Assembly (NCBI GenBank): GCA_010015605.1
Contig: ML975250.1
Location: 186,001 to 250,000 of the forward strand
DNA: 64,000 nucleotides
Direction: 5' to 3'
DNA from: Decorospora gaudefroyi
Taxonomy: Eukaryota; Ascomycota; Dothideomycetes; Pleosporales; Pleosporaceae
A program made the position numbers and the translations under genes. The stretch's first letter is position 1. Every line of letters begins with the position of its first letter. Below are positions 22,719-34,423 of the stretch, piece by piece. The notes below the pieces were generated by a model. That model did not search any database and was not told the DNA's origin. It saw nothing but the letters and a program-made list of their open reading frames with translations.

Positions 22719-25643
22719 GGAAGAAAAGGAGAGGGTGTCCTTGATGAAGGGTTGGCTGGCTGGCTTGATGAAATAGTGAGGCGGGGTTTGATGTACGTTG
22801 ACCCATTTCGCATGGCATTTTCTCGTACGTAGCGGGCGTCCCCTGGTTGCTTGGAGGGCATAGACTTTGGAGCTTTTTTTTTTTTGCTTTCCTTTCGGAT
22901 ACCGATACATAGTTTTATTCTTCTTTCTTGTCCATTTCTGGTACTTTAGGTACTGTATATACCATGATGGAGTGGGCCGGCCTAGTGTACAGTCTCAGCC
23001 CCACTCTCTATTCGTAAATCTCATTCTGGTTTATCAAGAGTAGAGATGAGTAGCAAAAGCGAGGACAGCACCGCCGTCCTAATCAAGTTGCCTTGATCCC
23101 AGTTTCACTTTCTGACCACTCGTTCAGCGCGTCATGAACACTACCTTTCCCTCCCACCAAGGGAGAGTAAGATTCATTGACTTTGACGCTGGGGGGCACC
23201 CTCACACAAAGGAGGCTTTACGTGCAGCTGAATCAGAAGGGATGGGGCCTTACGCCCAAAAGAAAACAGCTCTTTGTCGCACATCGGACTTCCCAAGAGG
23301 CGGTGTAGTGTACATCTGACGTTGGAAGGAAAAGGGAGTGGGAAGGAGGTAGTGTGACGATGCACCACATCTGCCCTGGAGTCGGTTCCGAATGGAAGCG
23401 TCATGTTCAGCGCAAGAGGGATGATGTTGTCATCATACCTTTATCCGTGGGGAGGTGTTGAGCCGTGAGCAAGAGAGAGGGCTATTATTCAGTTACCTTG
23501 AGTATGCTTTTCAAGGATATGACGTCTCTCTCTCTCACACACACACAGACAATTGCACGGTGGAGTTGGGCGTCGTGGCGCGACTGAGTTTTCATGTTAA
23601 CGCTTTGCGCCCGTGCAAGGGGAATTGCCATGTGATGTGCACGAGGTAAAAGCCCGAGAGCCGGAATGCGGGAGAGGGCGCATAGTTAGGGTAACGGTGC
23701 GGTAATGTTGTGCTACAAAGGAGTTGCGTTGTCGCCCATACGTAGGTTTATCCAAGCGATTGACAACAAGAAGTGAGACGCATCGCATCGCAAGCGAGTG
23801 TGTTGTGTCTTGCTTACTGGCAAAACAACAGCATGTGGCTATGCGTTGAATAACGTAGCTGGTTTGATATCAGGGCTAATGTTTCGGTTGGGGTTGGTTC
23901 TGGTTGGTAGGGTGAAGGTTTGTATGGAGGCCCGTGGCGCCACAGGGCGTTTTCTTACTTCGTACTCCCTACTGTGTATTTCACTACATACACAGTAGTA
24001 ATGGCAGGTAGTCAACAAGCACATATACAGTAGAGTTCCGCCAGAGCCGAATTTCCTAACAAAATATCACGAGAGTCACGATTTGGCCTGAGGTGTAAAC
24101 CGAGTCCTAGAGGTTGGGGTGGTGACATGCAAGGCGGAAGTATCCGACTGAACGGGGAAATGGTACGAAGATTGAACGTAGCACAAATGTATGCAGAACC
24201 GCAACGAGCGAACCCGTGTTCACGCAGTGCGAGGCAGTTGGAGAGTGCGTCCAAACCGGGCCGGCCGACGGGAGTACCTAGGTGTATGGTAGGGGAAATC
24301 TGAATTAGATTATTGCGGCACGGGATTCAGTACATTTGCCCTGGACCTTGACGCGTCTTCTTGCTCTCTCTATGGTCTGGACGCTTGAGTCTGGTTAAGG
24401 AGCGAGGGAGGATTGCCGTCTGTACCTGCATGAGATGGTTGGAGAAGGCGAGGTTAGATTGGGAAGCACGAGGGAGGCCTGGTAACCCCTGCATGCGTTC
24501 ATATGGAGAAGCGTAGGAGTAGTTCGGTAAGACGCAATCTGATTTAGCCGTCTTACCGACGCGTTCATCGAAAGCTGAAAGACTGAAAGCCGTTGCGTGT
24601 ACTCCGGGCCATAGGGCAGTCGATGGTGCGCGCGTTGTGAGCTGACTGCAGTGGTCAGAGTGGATGTGCAGGTATCGAATCATGGCGTCGTGCTTCACAT
24701 GGTCGGGTTTGGTAGTTGCTGGGATACCGGTACCTAGTGGTTTCGAGGCCGAATGCGACTTCGTATTGAGGGATGGAGGGTGACTCCTAGATGCGCAGTC
24801 CGAGGTCGGGTAGTCTGTGCGACGATGAAGTGTTCGGTTGGTGTCTTGCATGTGTCTTGCGAGCACATGCCGCAAGTGGCAACTACCTAGCACTCACTGC
24901 GATAAGCAGCAGCGCGGTTCGTGCAGGATGGACCATGGAGGCAAGCGCCACCAGGACTCGACCCCCCCACCGCCATCACAATAGCGCCGGCAGCCAGAGC
25001 CCAAAGACGTTACTCGTCCCGGCACGCGCGACGGAAAGCTGGAGAAGCATTCGAAACAAGTGGAAGCGGGCGGTAGTGACATGTCTCGGGCGCGTGATGC
25101 TGGCAATGACTGCAGACGTTGCCGTGTCCAAGGGGTGTTGGTTGGTTGGTTTGCATAATCATTCAATGCGACCTCACAAACGGTCGCTTTCCCTCGGCCT
25201 CGCACTCGCAAGCCGCTGGTTGCATTATTCAATCCAATCTCGCAAACGACGTCCTGCCCTATTTGATGACCTTGTGCCTCTGCCGCGCGCATTAAAACTA
25301 CTCCACGCCGCGATATAGTCGCTCCCTCCTAAGCCAAATCCAGCTGCTCTCCCCGGCAGCTACACATATCCTGGTCCACTCCACCCGTCCGGCAATCTGG
25401 GCCTGTCCTGACCCTGGACGCCTCTTTTTGCTCTGTGAGCTCGCGCTCAAGAATAGGCCCACGCCCAATAATAATCACCCTGGACCTCAGCACCGCAGTC
25501 ATCCTCCCCCTGCGCACATCGCACGAGAAAAAGCAGACGTGCCAACGCCCGCACCTGCACTGCAGCGACACACTGCTGCACTTGATTTTACTCTACATTT
25601 CTTCCGCCGCCGCCGGTCTTGCCGGTGCGCTTATCGACAGACC
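22719..25643. other. Long intergenic stretch
   Basis: 2.9 kb between the kinase stop and the permease start. It holds a T10-11 run near 22875, a TC/AC dinucleotide run at 23525-23548, and many short overlapping frames with no recognisable domain. The last 300 bp are CT-rich and fit a permease 5' UTR. No gene or mobile element supported. Confidence 0.5.
23525..23548. repeat. TC/AC dinucleotide microsatellite
   Basis: A TCTCTCTCTC run passing directly into ACACACACAC within the long intergenic stretch. Confidence 0.75.
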
Positions 25644-27522
25644 ATGACGATAGACGACGATATGTACGGGACGGAGAAGAGTTTTGGGAGAGTGTCGCAA
25701 GGCTCCGATTACTATGGCGAATCGTCACGGTACCAGGAAGGACTCGGTCGGAGGGTTATCGAGAGTTTCAAAAGAGATCCCAATTTTGCCATGACCATGA
25801 CGCCAAAGGGCACCGATGGTGCCGTCTTCGATCCCGAAGCAGCAGCAGCGAACACAGCCAACTCCCCACTTGCCCGGAGACTGAAAGGTCGCCATCTGCA
25901 GATGATAGCAATTGGAGGTTCCATAGGTATGGTTTGGCATCTGTCAAACAGCCTACCGATTCGAGGCTAACTTGGCTGGTAGGTACCGGCCTTTTCGTCG
26001 GTTCAGGCCAGGCGCTAGCCAACGGTGGTCCAGCATCGCTCGTCATTGCATACTGCCTTGTCGGTGTCATGCTGTACACCACTGTCCACGCACTGGGAGA
26101 GATGGCCGTTCTTTTTCCCGTTGCTGGTTCCTTCTCGGCATACTCGACCCGCTTCCTGGACCCGGCTTGGGGTTTCGCCATGGGCTGGAACTATGCTTTG
26201 CAATGGCTTGTCGTACTACCACTGGAGATTGTCGCCGCTACCTTCACAATCGAATACTGGAACGACGGAGCCGTCAACAACAATGCCTGGGTAGCAGTGT
26301 TCCTGGTGCTGATCATCATCATCAATCTCTTTGGGTATGTACCGTCAAAACGCTATCCCAAGTACCGAGACTAATTGTATGCAGAGTCAAAGGATACGGT
26401 GAAGCAGAGTTTGTCTTTGCCATTATCAAGATCACTGCGGTTATAGGCTTCATCATCCTCGGCATCATTATCAACATTGGAGGTGCACCAGGTGGTGGCT
26501 ACATTGGCGGCAAGTTTTGGCGCGAACCTGGCCCCTTCCACAACGGCTTCAAAGGTCTGTGCAGCGTCTTCGTTAATGCTGCCTTCGCCTTTTCCGGAAC
26601 CGAACTCGTGGGCCTCGCCGCAGCGGAAACAGCCAATCCCCGCAAGTCTCTGCCCACTGCTGTTAAGCAAGTCTTCTGGCGCATCTCGCTCTTCTATATT
26701 GTCTCCCTTACTATTGTCGGTCTTTTGGTACCTTACGATGAGCCGCGGCTCTTGCAAAACAGCAACAGCGCCGATGCCGTCGCTTCCCCATTTGTTATCG
26801 CCATCCAGCAAGCGGGCATTCAAGGTCTTCCCTCCGTCTTCAACGCCGTCATCATGATCGCCGTGCTCTCCGTCGGCAACTCGTCCATTTACGGCTCCTC
26901 GCGCACACTGGCTGCGCTAGCAGAGCAACACCAAGCCCCCAGGATCTTCGCTTACATTGACCGCCAGGGTCGCCCTCTGGTTTCCATTGCCTTCGCCTCA
27001 TCTCTCGGTCTTCTCGCCTTCCTTGCTGGCGCGGACCGCGATTTGCAAGACGCTGCCTTTAACTGGCTGCTCGCACTTTCCGCTCTCTCAGCCGTCTTCA
27101 CATGGCTGTCCATCTGCCTAGCCCACATCCGCTTCCGCCAGGGGTGGAAAGTGCAAGGGCACACTCTGGATGAACTCGCCTTTCGCTCACAGCCCGGCCT
27201 CATCGGATCCTACGTCGGCCTCTTCCTAAACGCTCTTGTTCTCGTCGCACAATTCTACGTCTCCGTTTCACCCATCGACGTGGCCGAGTTGACGACGTCG
27301 GGACGCCTACAGCGCTTCTTCAGCGTCTACCTCGCACTGCCAGTCACTCTGGCCTTTTACTTCCCTTATAAGTTGTGGTTCCGCACTTCGGTCGTGCGGT
27401 CATACAACATGGATCTTGTCACGGGCATCCGGGAGCTGAATATCCAAGCGCTGATTGAAGAAGAGCGCGAAGAGAAGAAGAAATGGCCCAGGTGGAAGAA
27501 AGTCTACAAGTTCTTTTGCTGA
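25644..27522 (+). CDS. Amino-acid permease (YAT family, complete)
   Basis: Plasma-membrane proton symporter for amino acids. Three exons: 25644-25926, 25983-26334 and 26385-27522, giving 590 aa. The acidic N-terminus leads into RHLQMIAIGGSIG, then GTGLFVGSGQALANGGPASL, the unwound segment 1 that binds the substrate amino and carboxyl groups. Further hallmarks are LGEMAVLFPVAGSF, FSGTELVGLAAAETANPRKSLP and NSSIYGSSRTLAALAEQ. About 12 membrane segments can be placed, followed by a Lys-rich tail ending KKVYKFFC. Introns are 56 and 50 nt. Closest to the Gap1/Agp-like general permeases; substrate range is unassigned. The partial permease at the left edge is a paralogue. Confidence 0.93.
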
Positions 27523-28136
27523 GCATCCGTTTTCCTCCCTGCGCTTTACGCCTTGTTCTGTTCTGTTCCGTTCTTTTTTTTAGCGACGGCGCTGCCTGCC
27601 TGCCTGCCTGTTTGAGTACTTTTGGTGTCCCTTTTTATGATACCAGGCGGCATGCCATGTAGCATCGCGCAGCCTTGCGAAGCTTTCCTATTATTATTGT
27701 TATGATTGCATGTATGTATGTGTATGTAAGTAAGTAAGTATTGATAATCGCGACGTGATCAACCTAAGCGATCTGGCACGATGCGATACGCTTGCTATGT
27801 GGGAAGGATGTACATAGAGCCTTGCATTGCAGAGCAGAGAAAGTAATAAATCCAAAAGACTTACCAAAACAAAAACCCATACGTATGATACCACTGACTA
27901 GAATAAGCCATGAGACAATGCACAAACTATCTTTACTCGGCTTTGACTTGTAGTGTACATACAACAAAGCGAGCGGCAGATCTCGCACTCGGTTGGGTTC
28001 ACCACCACCGTCCCCACAAAAGATTAAAAAAATCCACATGCATACCTTACCTACCCTACCTACCTTACCCACTCATTACCCAACAGCGAATACACAATCA
28101 ACACCAACAAAAAGAGACAAAGACTCATTCATAAGA
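27523..28136. other. Intergenic with short tandem repeats
   Basis: 614 bp holding the permease 3' UTR and the region downstream of tRNA-Gln. It has a TGCC tetramer run at 27594-27610, TGTA/GTAA runs around 27710-27740, and CTACC/TTACC runs around 28044-28073. No gene seen. Confidence 0.5.
28109..28113 (-). terminator. Pol III terminator of tRNA-Gln
   Basis: Five T on the minus strand, 23 nt past the tRNA-Gln discriminator. Confidence 0.5.
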
Positions 28137-28226
28137 AGGTCTTGCCCGGAATCGAACCGGGGTTGCCGGAAAACTCTGATAGAGGAAAGTCAGAATCCGG
28201 AGTGATAACCGCTACACTACAAAACC
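28137..28226 (-). tRNA. tRNA-Gln(CTG) with an 18-nt intron
   Basis: On the minus strand the acceptor stem GGTTTTG (28226-28220) pairs with CAAGACC (28144-28138). The D-arm TAGTGTAGCGGTTATCAC resembles other fungal tRNA-Gln. Anticodon stem CCGGA/TCCGG holds loop TTCTGA+T, so the anticodon is CTG. An 18-nt intron lies after base 37 at 28189-28172 and contains CAGA, which pairs with the anticodon loop. The T-arm CCCGG/CCGGG with TTCGATT is intact. The mature tRNA is 72 nt. This normal neighbour is a useful comparison for the split tRNA-Glu. Confidence 0.93.
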
Positions 28227-28622
28227 GATGGCAGCATTTAAAATTAATAAATAAATATCGTCCACTTTTTAGTACGTTAGCCGAAAGACGGGCGAACTTT
28301 CATTGTTGGGAGCGGGTACGTATGGGTCAAGCAGGGAGCCCTAGCACCTAGGTGGTTTTTGTTGGACGAAAAGTGGGGCCACAAAACGTGGAGCAGCACA
28401 TCGGCATACCTAGCTTTCATTTTTTCTTGTTCGCTGGAGTGAAACGAATAACAACAACAATGAACACGCGAAACTTTGTATATACGGAGAGCTGCTCTCC
28501 CTATTATTTGACTTATGAATAAGCCGTTCTCTTCCTCTCTTTTTTCTTTCTACCAACGACACCGACTTAGAGGGCCATTTCGCATCGCCCATGAGCCAAT
28601 AATAATCCGCTTCCTATATAGC
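28227..28622. other. Intergenic
   Basis: 396 bp between the tRNA-Gln 5' end and the synaptojanin-type gene stop. AT-rich patches; no gene seen. Confidence 0.5.
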
Positions 28623-31600
28623 TCACCGTACAGGCCTTAGCACCTCCCAATCCCGCAGCGCCTGTAAATCCTCGGGCTCATCGTCCATCAAATTCTTCCC
28701 TCCCCCACGCTTTTCACTCCCGTTACTGCCCGTTCTCGGCGGCAACCTTGGCTTCTCTTCGTCATCTATTAGATTCTGCACAGGCTTGCGTGCCATGTTG
28801 GGCGGCGGCGCCATCGAGCGCCTCGGGGGCGGAAACTCCGGTCTCGATTCCTCCATGGGTGGGTTGTCGCGGTAACGTTGTTGTGGCCGTGGTGCAGTGG
28901 ATGTGCTTGCTGATGAAGCTTTGGAGAGTAGGGACGGCTTCTTATTAGGAATGGGTGGTGGGGCGGGTTTACGGAGGACTTGTGGTGTGCTAGGTTGTTG
29001 ATTCTGGTGCAAGGTATTTGAGGCGCGGTAGGGAAGACTGGGGAGGGAGTGCGTGGAAGCGCTTGAGCCGCTGCGGCGGAGCTCGTTGAGAGATTCCCGC
29101 ATACCGTCTGAGTCGAGTATCTGCGACGCATGCCTCGGATAAAGCGGTGCGATCATTTTGCGGGCTGTGGGGTTCTGTGCTGCATGTGCGCCGCCTTGCG
29201 GTAGGCTCGTAGAAGAGTTCAAACCGTCAAAGTCGACTGTGCGCGCTCTTTGTGAGCCTCTTGCTGGAGGTGGCTCTGGCTTGCGGCTACTGGGCATGTG
29301 CTTGACGTCTACCCATTCTGGCTCTGGACTGGGCGTGAAGGGATTGCTAGGGCGGTTCGGATTCGGGAAGTGGTTGTTAGATGGCGGTTGGACGCGTGCT
29401 TTGGCTGGTAGACCTTTGACAAGTCAGTATTCATGCTACAGCAAAAACCACAAGCGAATCACCATTGTCAAGCCACCACTTCCTTCGATCTGAGCTGGCG
29501 GGTGGCAGGCCTGGTTCGATACTGTCATAACCAAGCAAGTCTTCATCATCGGTTTCATCTTCGCCCAGATGTCCTGCGGCTCTGGTATCTCCCACGACTT
29601 CTCTTCTTTGCCTGTATAGGGATGCTTTCAAGACATCTTTCTTCTTCTCATCAACTCGCTGTACTCGAACTTGGAAAGTTGCGTAGACGGGCCGATGATC
29701 GGAGAAGCGAAGCGGGGCATCGTTGTAGTGGATTTGCCGAATGTTGTCGCCCTTGCGGAGCACACGGTCGCACCAGGCAGGAATACGTGCCTTCTCCGAC
29801 GTATCGTATTGATCACTATTAAGATCATATTTGTACGTGGGTGGAAATGTGATACGGGCTTCGGAGTAGTACGGGAAGGTAAGACCAGCAACCATCTGCA
29901 GATTGAGCTACTACTCGTCAGTTCCGTCATGAGTCTTTGAAGAAGCGCAACACACCTGGTCATTGTCGTATAAGGTCTCAAGGTCGCCAACATGACACAG
30001 CCTCTGAACTTTGTCGTTGCTCAGACCTATTCGGTAGTTGAAGTCGCCGAGCCAGACTACGGTATCATGGTCTTCAATTGACCTGTTTCTCTGAAATCGC
30101 AGACCGTGGCTGATAGTCTTGTAGTCGCGGTTCCTCTCTTCATAGTTGGCGAAGCCTGCTGCAAGATGTGCCGTGACCAGACAAATCGAAGTGTTGGCAT
30201 ACTCAAAACGGATAGCGACTGCTCCCTTGTTGCCCGCCATACCAGACATGCCCGTCTGGTGTGTTGATCAGTCTCTTACCAACAGAATGTTGCACTTGAG
30301 CTTACCTTCTTCAAAGCACCTTCAACGTTCTTGATATGCTTGAGGCAGTCTGACCGAACAAAAACAGACAAGCTAGCGCCGACCAGCTGTCCGCCTCTGA
30401 GAATAACATATTCATCCTTCCGGTGTTTGTCTGCATTTCTGTTCAGGCAAGTCCTCACAGCCTCTTCCCAAGCCTCCCGTCTGTCCGGGTCTGTTGACAT
30501 GATTTGTTGAGGACTCAGTTCAACAATTTCTTGAAACCCGACAGCTACCAGTTCAGGGCACTGCGCTGAAGAATCGACGTCAGGACATAACCATGCCGAG
30601 AGGTCACTCTTGATACCACTCGTCTTTCCGTTCAGGTTGAACGTGCCTACAAGGATGTTTATAATCTCAGTTTCCGAATACTCTCCAATTCGCCTTGAGA
30701 GCTCCATAACCACAAAGTCGTTAAGTGGATCGTAAAGGTGCACGGGAACCTGGCCAATCAGCCGACCAAGAAGCATATCGATAGTATTTTGCCGTCCCTT
30801 GTCCGCGAAGTTGTTAATGTACATCCGGGTGGCGCTCTTGCGTGCGTCTGCCAGAGCCCCCGCGAGGGACATTTTCCCAGATCGCGTAAAGGAAGATTTC
30901 AAAGCTCCGGTGCCAGCGTAGATCTTGGAAAGAGCATCGCCATTGTCGGCCCACATACTCGAGTGTCTGACCCAGAAATCCTGGCTTGCTCTGAGGCCCT
31001 TGTGGCCGAGGAAGATCTCCAGTGCCATCTTGCTGATAATGGTCTGAACGAGATTGGTCCGATCAAGGCAATCCAAACAATTCGTCCTGAAGATGCCCTC
31101 TTGTTGCAGTATGGTCATGGTTCGGCGAAAACGATAGTCTTGGCCATTCCTTCTCGTGTCTTCTGCGACCTCTTCAGCAAGATAACAACCGAAGCTTTCC
31201 GCAGAGTCCTGGATCCACCGTGCGATCATACTCGCCGCCTCGTAACCGGCAGGTCCTCGCGTCTCGGCATGGAAGTCATATTCCGTGAGTCTTACAAGAT
31301 CATGCTCTCGATCACCGATCTCCCCCCCTTGGTTTAGAGGACTATTTTTGATGTGGCCACGATATCGGTGCGTTAACTCTAGCTCGTTTTGCTTCTCATT
31401 GCTCAGCAAGTTGACCACGTGTACTGTACCATAGCTCAACTCGAGGTTTTCAAAATGTTTATCAAAGGCGGGCTGTGTTGCTTCTGGAGACCGTGTGATG
31501 GTGATCTTTTGCTGGCCAGGAAGGAGTCCTGCCTGCTGTTCCCAGAAGATGGGTACACTTCCCCGTACTTGCACGTAGGAGAAGCAGGCTCCCGATGGCG

Positions 31601-32528
31601 CCCAATACGTCGTCTCTGTCTCGACAAAGTTTGCAACGTTCCCGTCGTCGTCAATACCTCGCGAGTTGAACCTTGTGCCCGCTCGTTTGCACGATAATCT
31701 GGAGATGAGTGTCATTGAAGAGGGCATGCCAGAGTCCTGAACCCTGATAGGGGCCGAAGCCTTTGGGATTGTGATGGTGAGCGCGAAGCCCCGTATGGCA
31801 GACGTCAGGATGCCTGATGCATCTAGTGCCTCCTTGTCCCGGGGCGCGAGCCTGCTCCTGAAATCGACCAACGGCTGGATCATGTACGAGTTCCAGAGGA
31901 AGCCAGCATCCAGGCTATCAATAGAGACTGTAGTGGCGTCCGTCGTCCGATCTTGTAATCGCCTGGTGAGATCAAAGTCTGAGCTGTAGTAGAAGGTTCC
32001 GCTACTAAGGATCTTCTTGAGCGCCAGACACGGGTGCTCCATGGGCGACTGCTCCTTCCTGCCACCGAAGCCCATTTCATATCCCTCATCGTCTATGGTA
32101 TCGGTGGGGTAGGGGTTGACTTCGTCGTTGAGCAGGGCATCGTAGCTAGTGCTGGTCAGGCAGTAGAATCCGACCGAGTATATCCTCTGCACCGTCTCGC
32201 CAGGCCGCACCGTAGCTACCTTGCTCGCGCCGTTGACCACGACCAGGAAGACATCGTTATTCACCGTGATCAGCCCGAGCGTGCCGTGTGCGTTCGCCGA
32301 GTGCAGTGCGCGGTAGTCGCTCAGGTCCACCTCTTCCACTCGTGTGAACTCGACCATGCAGCGCGCCGCGCCCGAGCCATTGCTGCCCAGCGACGTTGAT
32401 GAGGCATTTGGATTGCCATTGTTCTCCGCCGTCGACGACGAGCTGTGTCGCAGGACGAGTGCGTGCGTTGGGGTAGCGAGGGCGATTGCGCGGTGTGGAT
32501 AATCTTTGATCAGGACGCGGATGGACAT
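28623..32528 (-). CDS. Synaptojanin-type inositol polyphosphate phosphatase (Sac1 plus 5-phosphatase)
   Basis: Removes phosphates from membrane phosphoinositides, chiefly PI(4,5)P2, in endocytosis and Golgi/endosome traffic. Four exons: 32528-30306, 30255-29956, 29895-29463 and 29413-28623, giving 1248 aa. The Sac domain fills the first half; its CX5R site lies in FRTNCLDCLDRTN near residue 485. The 5-phosphatase domain starts near 620 (VGTFNLNGK). It contains GFQEIVELSPQQI, MSGMAGNKGAVA, TAHLAAG, WLGDFNYRIG, PAWCDRVL and SDHRPVYATF, so both catalytic sites look intact. The tail is Pro-rich with PxxP-type runs (PAPPPIPNKKP) expected to bind SH3 proteins, and NPF occurs in RPSNPFTPS. It matches yeast Inp51/52/53; which one cannot be decided. 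Confidence 0.94.
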
Positions 32529-32989
32529 TGTCGGCCGTGGACGACTGCGGGAGCGGGGGCGGACTGAACGGGCGTCTCAACCATGTCCGGGTGTGTGTCC
32601 GTCTTGCCAAAATGCGGTTGCGTCCAGTATGGCGGTCGTGGCTGGACGGTTGCTCTCAGAATATTAATGTTGGCCAGAACGCTGACGGCAACCCTGCATG
32701 CGGAACGATTCAATCACGTACACTAGCCACCGAACGCGCAACATTGGGACCAGTGACCTCATAGCCATTTCGAAACCAACGTGGATACGTGTGCGGGTGT
32801 AACAAGACCTTCTAACCTGTGAACAGATGCTACAGGGCCGTTGAAGTAAACAACTACAAAAATCTGCGCACGCCATGCAAAGAAAAGACAAAAAGCCCAA
32901 AGCTACCAGTCGCCAACCACCAACCACCAACCACCAACCACCAACCACGAATCACCGAACAAGGCTTGTTGAGAGTTGCAGCCGCACAA
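32529..32989. other. Intergenic with a 7-bp tandem repeat
   Basis: 461 bp containing the synaptojanin-type promoter and the 3' end of the Arg/Ser-rich gene. See the CCAACCA repeat listed separately. No gene seen. Confidence 0.5.
32912..32948. repeat. CCAACCA tandem repeat
   Basis: About five units of a 7-bp repeat, followed by imperfect copies. Confidence 0.8.
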
Positions 32990-33616
32990 TCACCTGTACT
33001 CCCTCCTCCGCCTTCCATCGTCAATCGACACCCTTGTGTTGGTCTCCCTATAGCTCCCCCTCGGATCCTCATAGCCTCCGCGGCTGCGACTGCGCTGTCG
33101 AGTCCTCTGATAGCGCTCGTGGAAGTCACTCTCGCTCGGAGCTGGCTCCACGTATCGGTAGTGTTCGTAGCGGGGGTTCTCGGGACTGTAGGCCCGTTCG
33201 CGCCTGTACTCGCGCTCTCTAACCACATACTCGCTGCGCGACGGGCTCGACGACCGAGAGCTCACGCTCGACCGCGGCGACACTTCGACGTAGTGGGCGC
33301 CGCCATGGCGGGAGTGGGTGTGGCTGTGGTGAGACGAGATGTGGCTGGGCGCCGGAGGGGGGACGGGCATGTGTGCCGGTGGTGGTTGTACGAAGACTGG
33401 TACCGGCTGTGGTGCGGGAATCTGGAGTGGCTTCGACGTAGGCACCGCGATGTAGGATGCTGATGGCCGGGGAGAGGACTCGTGCACTATCTCGGTGCGT
33501 GAGTAGCGGCGCTCGGAATGGCGAGACGAGCGTCGACGAGGCGGAGAGCGGTTGCGCTGAACAACGCGGTAAGGGACGACAACGTCCTCCTCCTGCTTGA
33601 CCTTGACGAGACACAT
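32990..33616 (-). CDS. Arg/Ser-rich hypothetical protein
   Basis: Intronless, 208 aa, starting MCLVKVKQEEDVVVPYRVVQ. The rest is low complexity: RSPPRRRSSRHSERR, a Pro-rich part, a His/Ser patch (SHISSHHSHTHSRHG), SSVSSRSSSPSRSEY, and Tyr/Arg-rich blocks (EYVVREREYRRERAYSPE). There is no enzyme domain. RS and RE dipeptides could suggest an RNA-associated protein, but that is a guess. The conserved-looking N-terminal block and clean frame argue that it is real. Confidence 0.65.
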   Translation of the reverse strand: MCLVKVKQEEDVVVPYRVVQRNRSPPRRRSSRHSERRYSRTEIVHESSPRPSASYIAVPTSKPLQIPAPQPVPVFVQPPPAHMPVPPPAPSHISSHHSHTHSRHGGAHYVEVSPRSSVSSRSSSPSRSEYVVREREYRRERAYSPENPRYEHYRYVEPAPSESDFHERYQRTRQRSRSRGGYEDPRGSYRETNTRVSIDDGRRRREYR

Positions 33617-34423
33617 GGCGCCTTCTCCGCTGCTCTGCGATGGTTTGGGACCGAATGTGTGGGAAAGCGGGAAGCTGCGACTGTGACTGCAACTGCGACT
33701 GCGACTGCGACTGCGGCTGCGCTTGCGATCGCAATGTGATTCGTGGGGCGATCAACGTGGGGTCCGAGCGAGAACGGGACGGAACGAACCACGAGTGAAG
33801 CGCGTGCGCTGCAATATCGTCAAACTCGCAGGGACAGGAGAATGCCTCGGCGCGATATGAGCGGCATCCGGAAACGTGGACGGAGAGCGTGTATCTATAT
33901 GCTGGGTGCCCAGCCACAGCTGACCCCCATGTCAACCGCGACTTACTCCGCCTTGGAACAGGACAGGCGAGGTGACGACAAGGCCTGGGCTCATCTGACA
34001 GTTGGGTCCTAGCGTGCCAGCCATCCATGTTAGCCCCAGGTACCAGCCGCTATCGTCAACACGTAGACTCCAGAGTGGAGCAAGGGGTTTGTTGGAGTGA
34101 CTTGCTAACATCATGTTCTAGTGGCCGTATAGACTCGTTCGCATCATACTGCACCGCCCTTACACCCACGTGGTTCTTCCATCAGGACCCCATCTCAAAG
34201 TACATGTACAGCGCTCAAATACTCCGTCGCAATCTTCTCGCCCCAATGCGCGTGTCCAATCTCGTAAGCTTGCAGGTGCCGTCAATAATCTTCCTCTCCT
34301 CATCATGTGCCTAACCCGTGCACCCACTTCTCAGTGTGCACGAATTCCGCTAGTAGGAGGTATAGCATGACTGCTGTTCCCTCCCGAGCAAACTGCATAC
34401 TGAAGTCAGGACCATGTCTACCA
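33617..34423. other. Intergenic
   Basis: 807 bp between the Arg/Ser-rich gene start and the Rgd2-like stop; both genes are on the minus strand. It contains the GCGACT repeat; nothing else recognised. Confidence 0.45.
33671..33731. repeat. Hexanucleotide (GCGACT)n repeat upstream of the Arg/Ser-rich gene
   Basis: About ten imperfect 6-bp units (GCGACT/GCAACT/GTGACT), 55 bp upstream of the ATG at 33616, probably in the 5' UTR or promoter. Confidence 0.75.

Noticed and set aside
33219..34028. 269-codon frame on the minus strand overlapping the Arg/Ser-rich gene
   Set aside because: Low-complexity translation in another frame, driven by the GCGACT hexamer repeat (SQSQLQSQ run).
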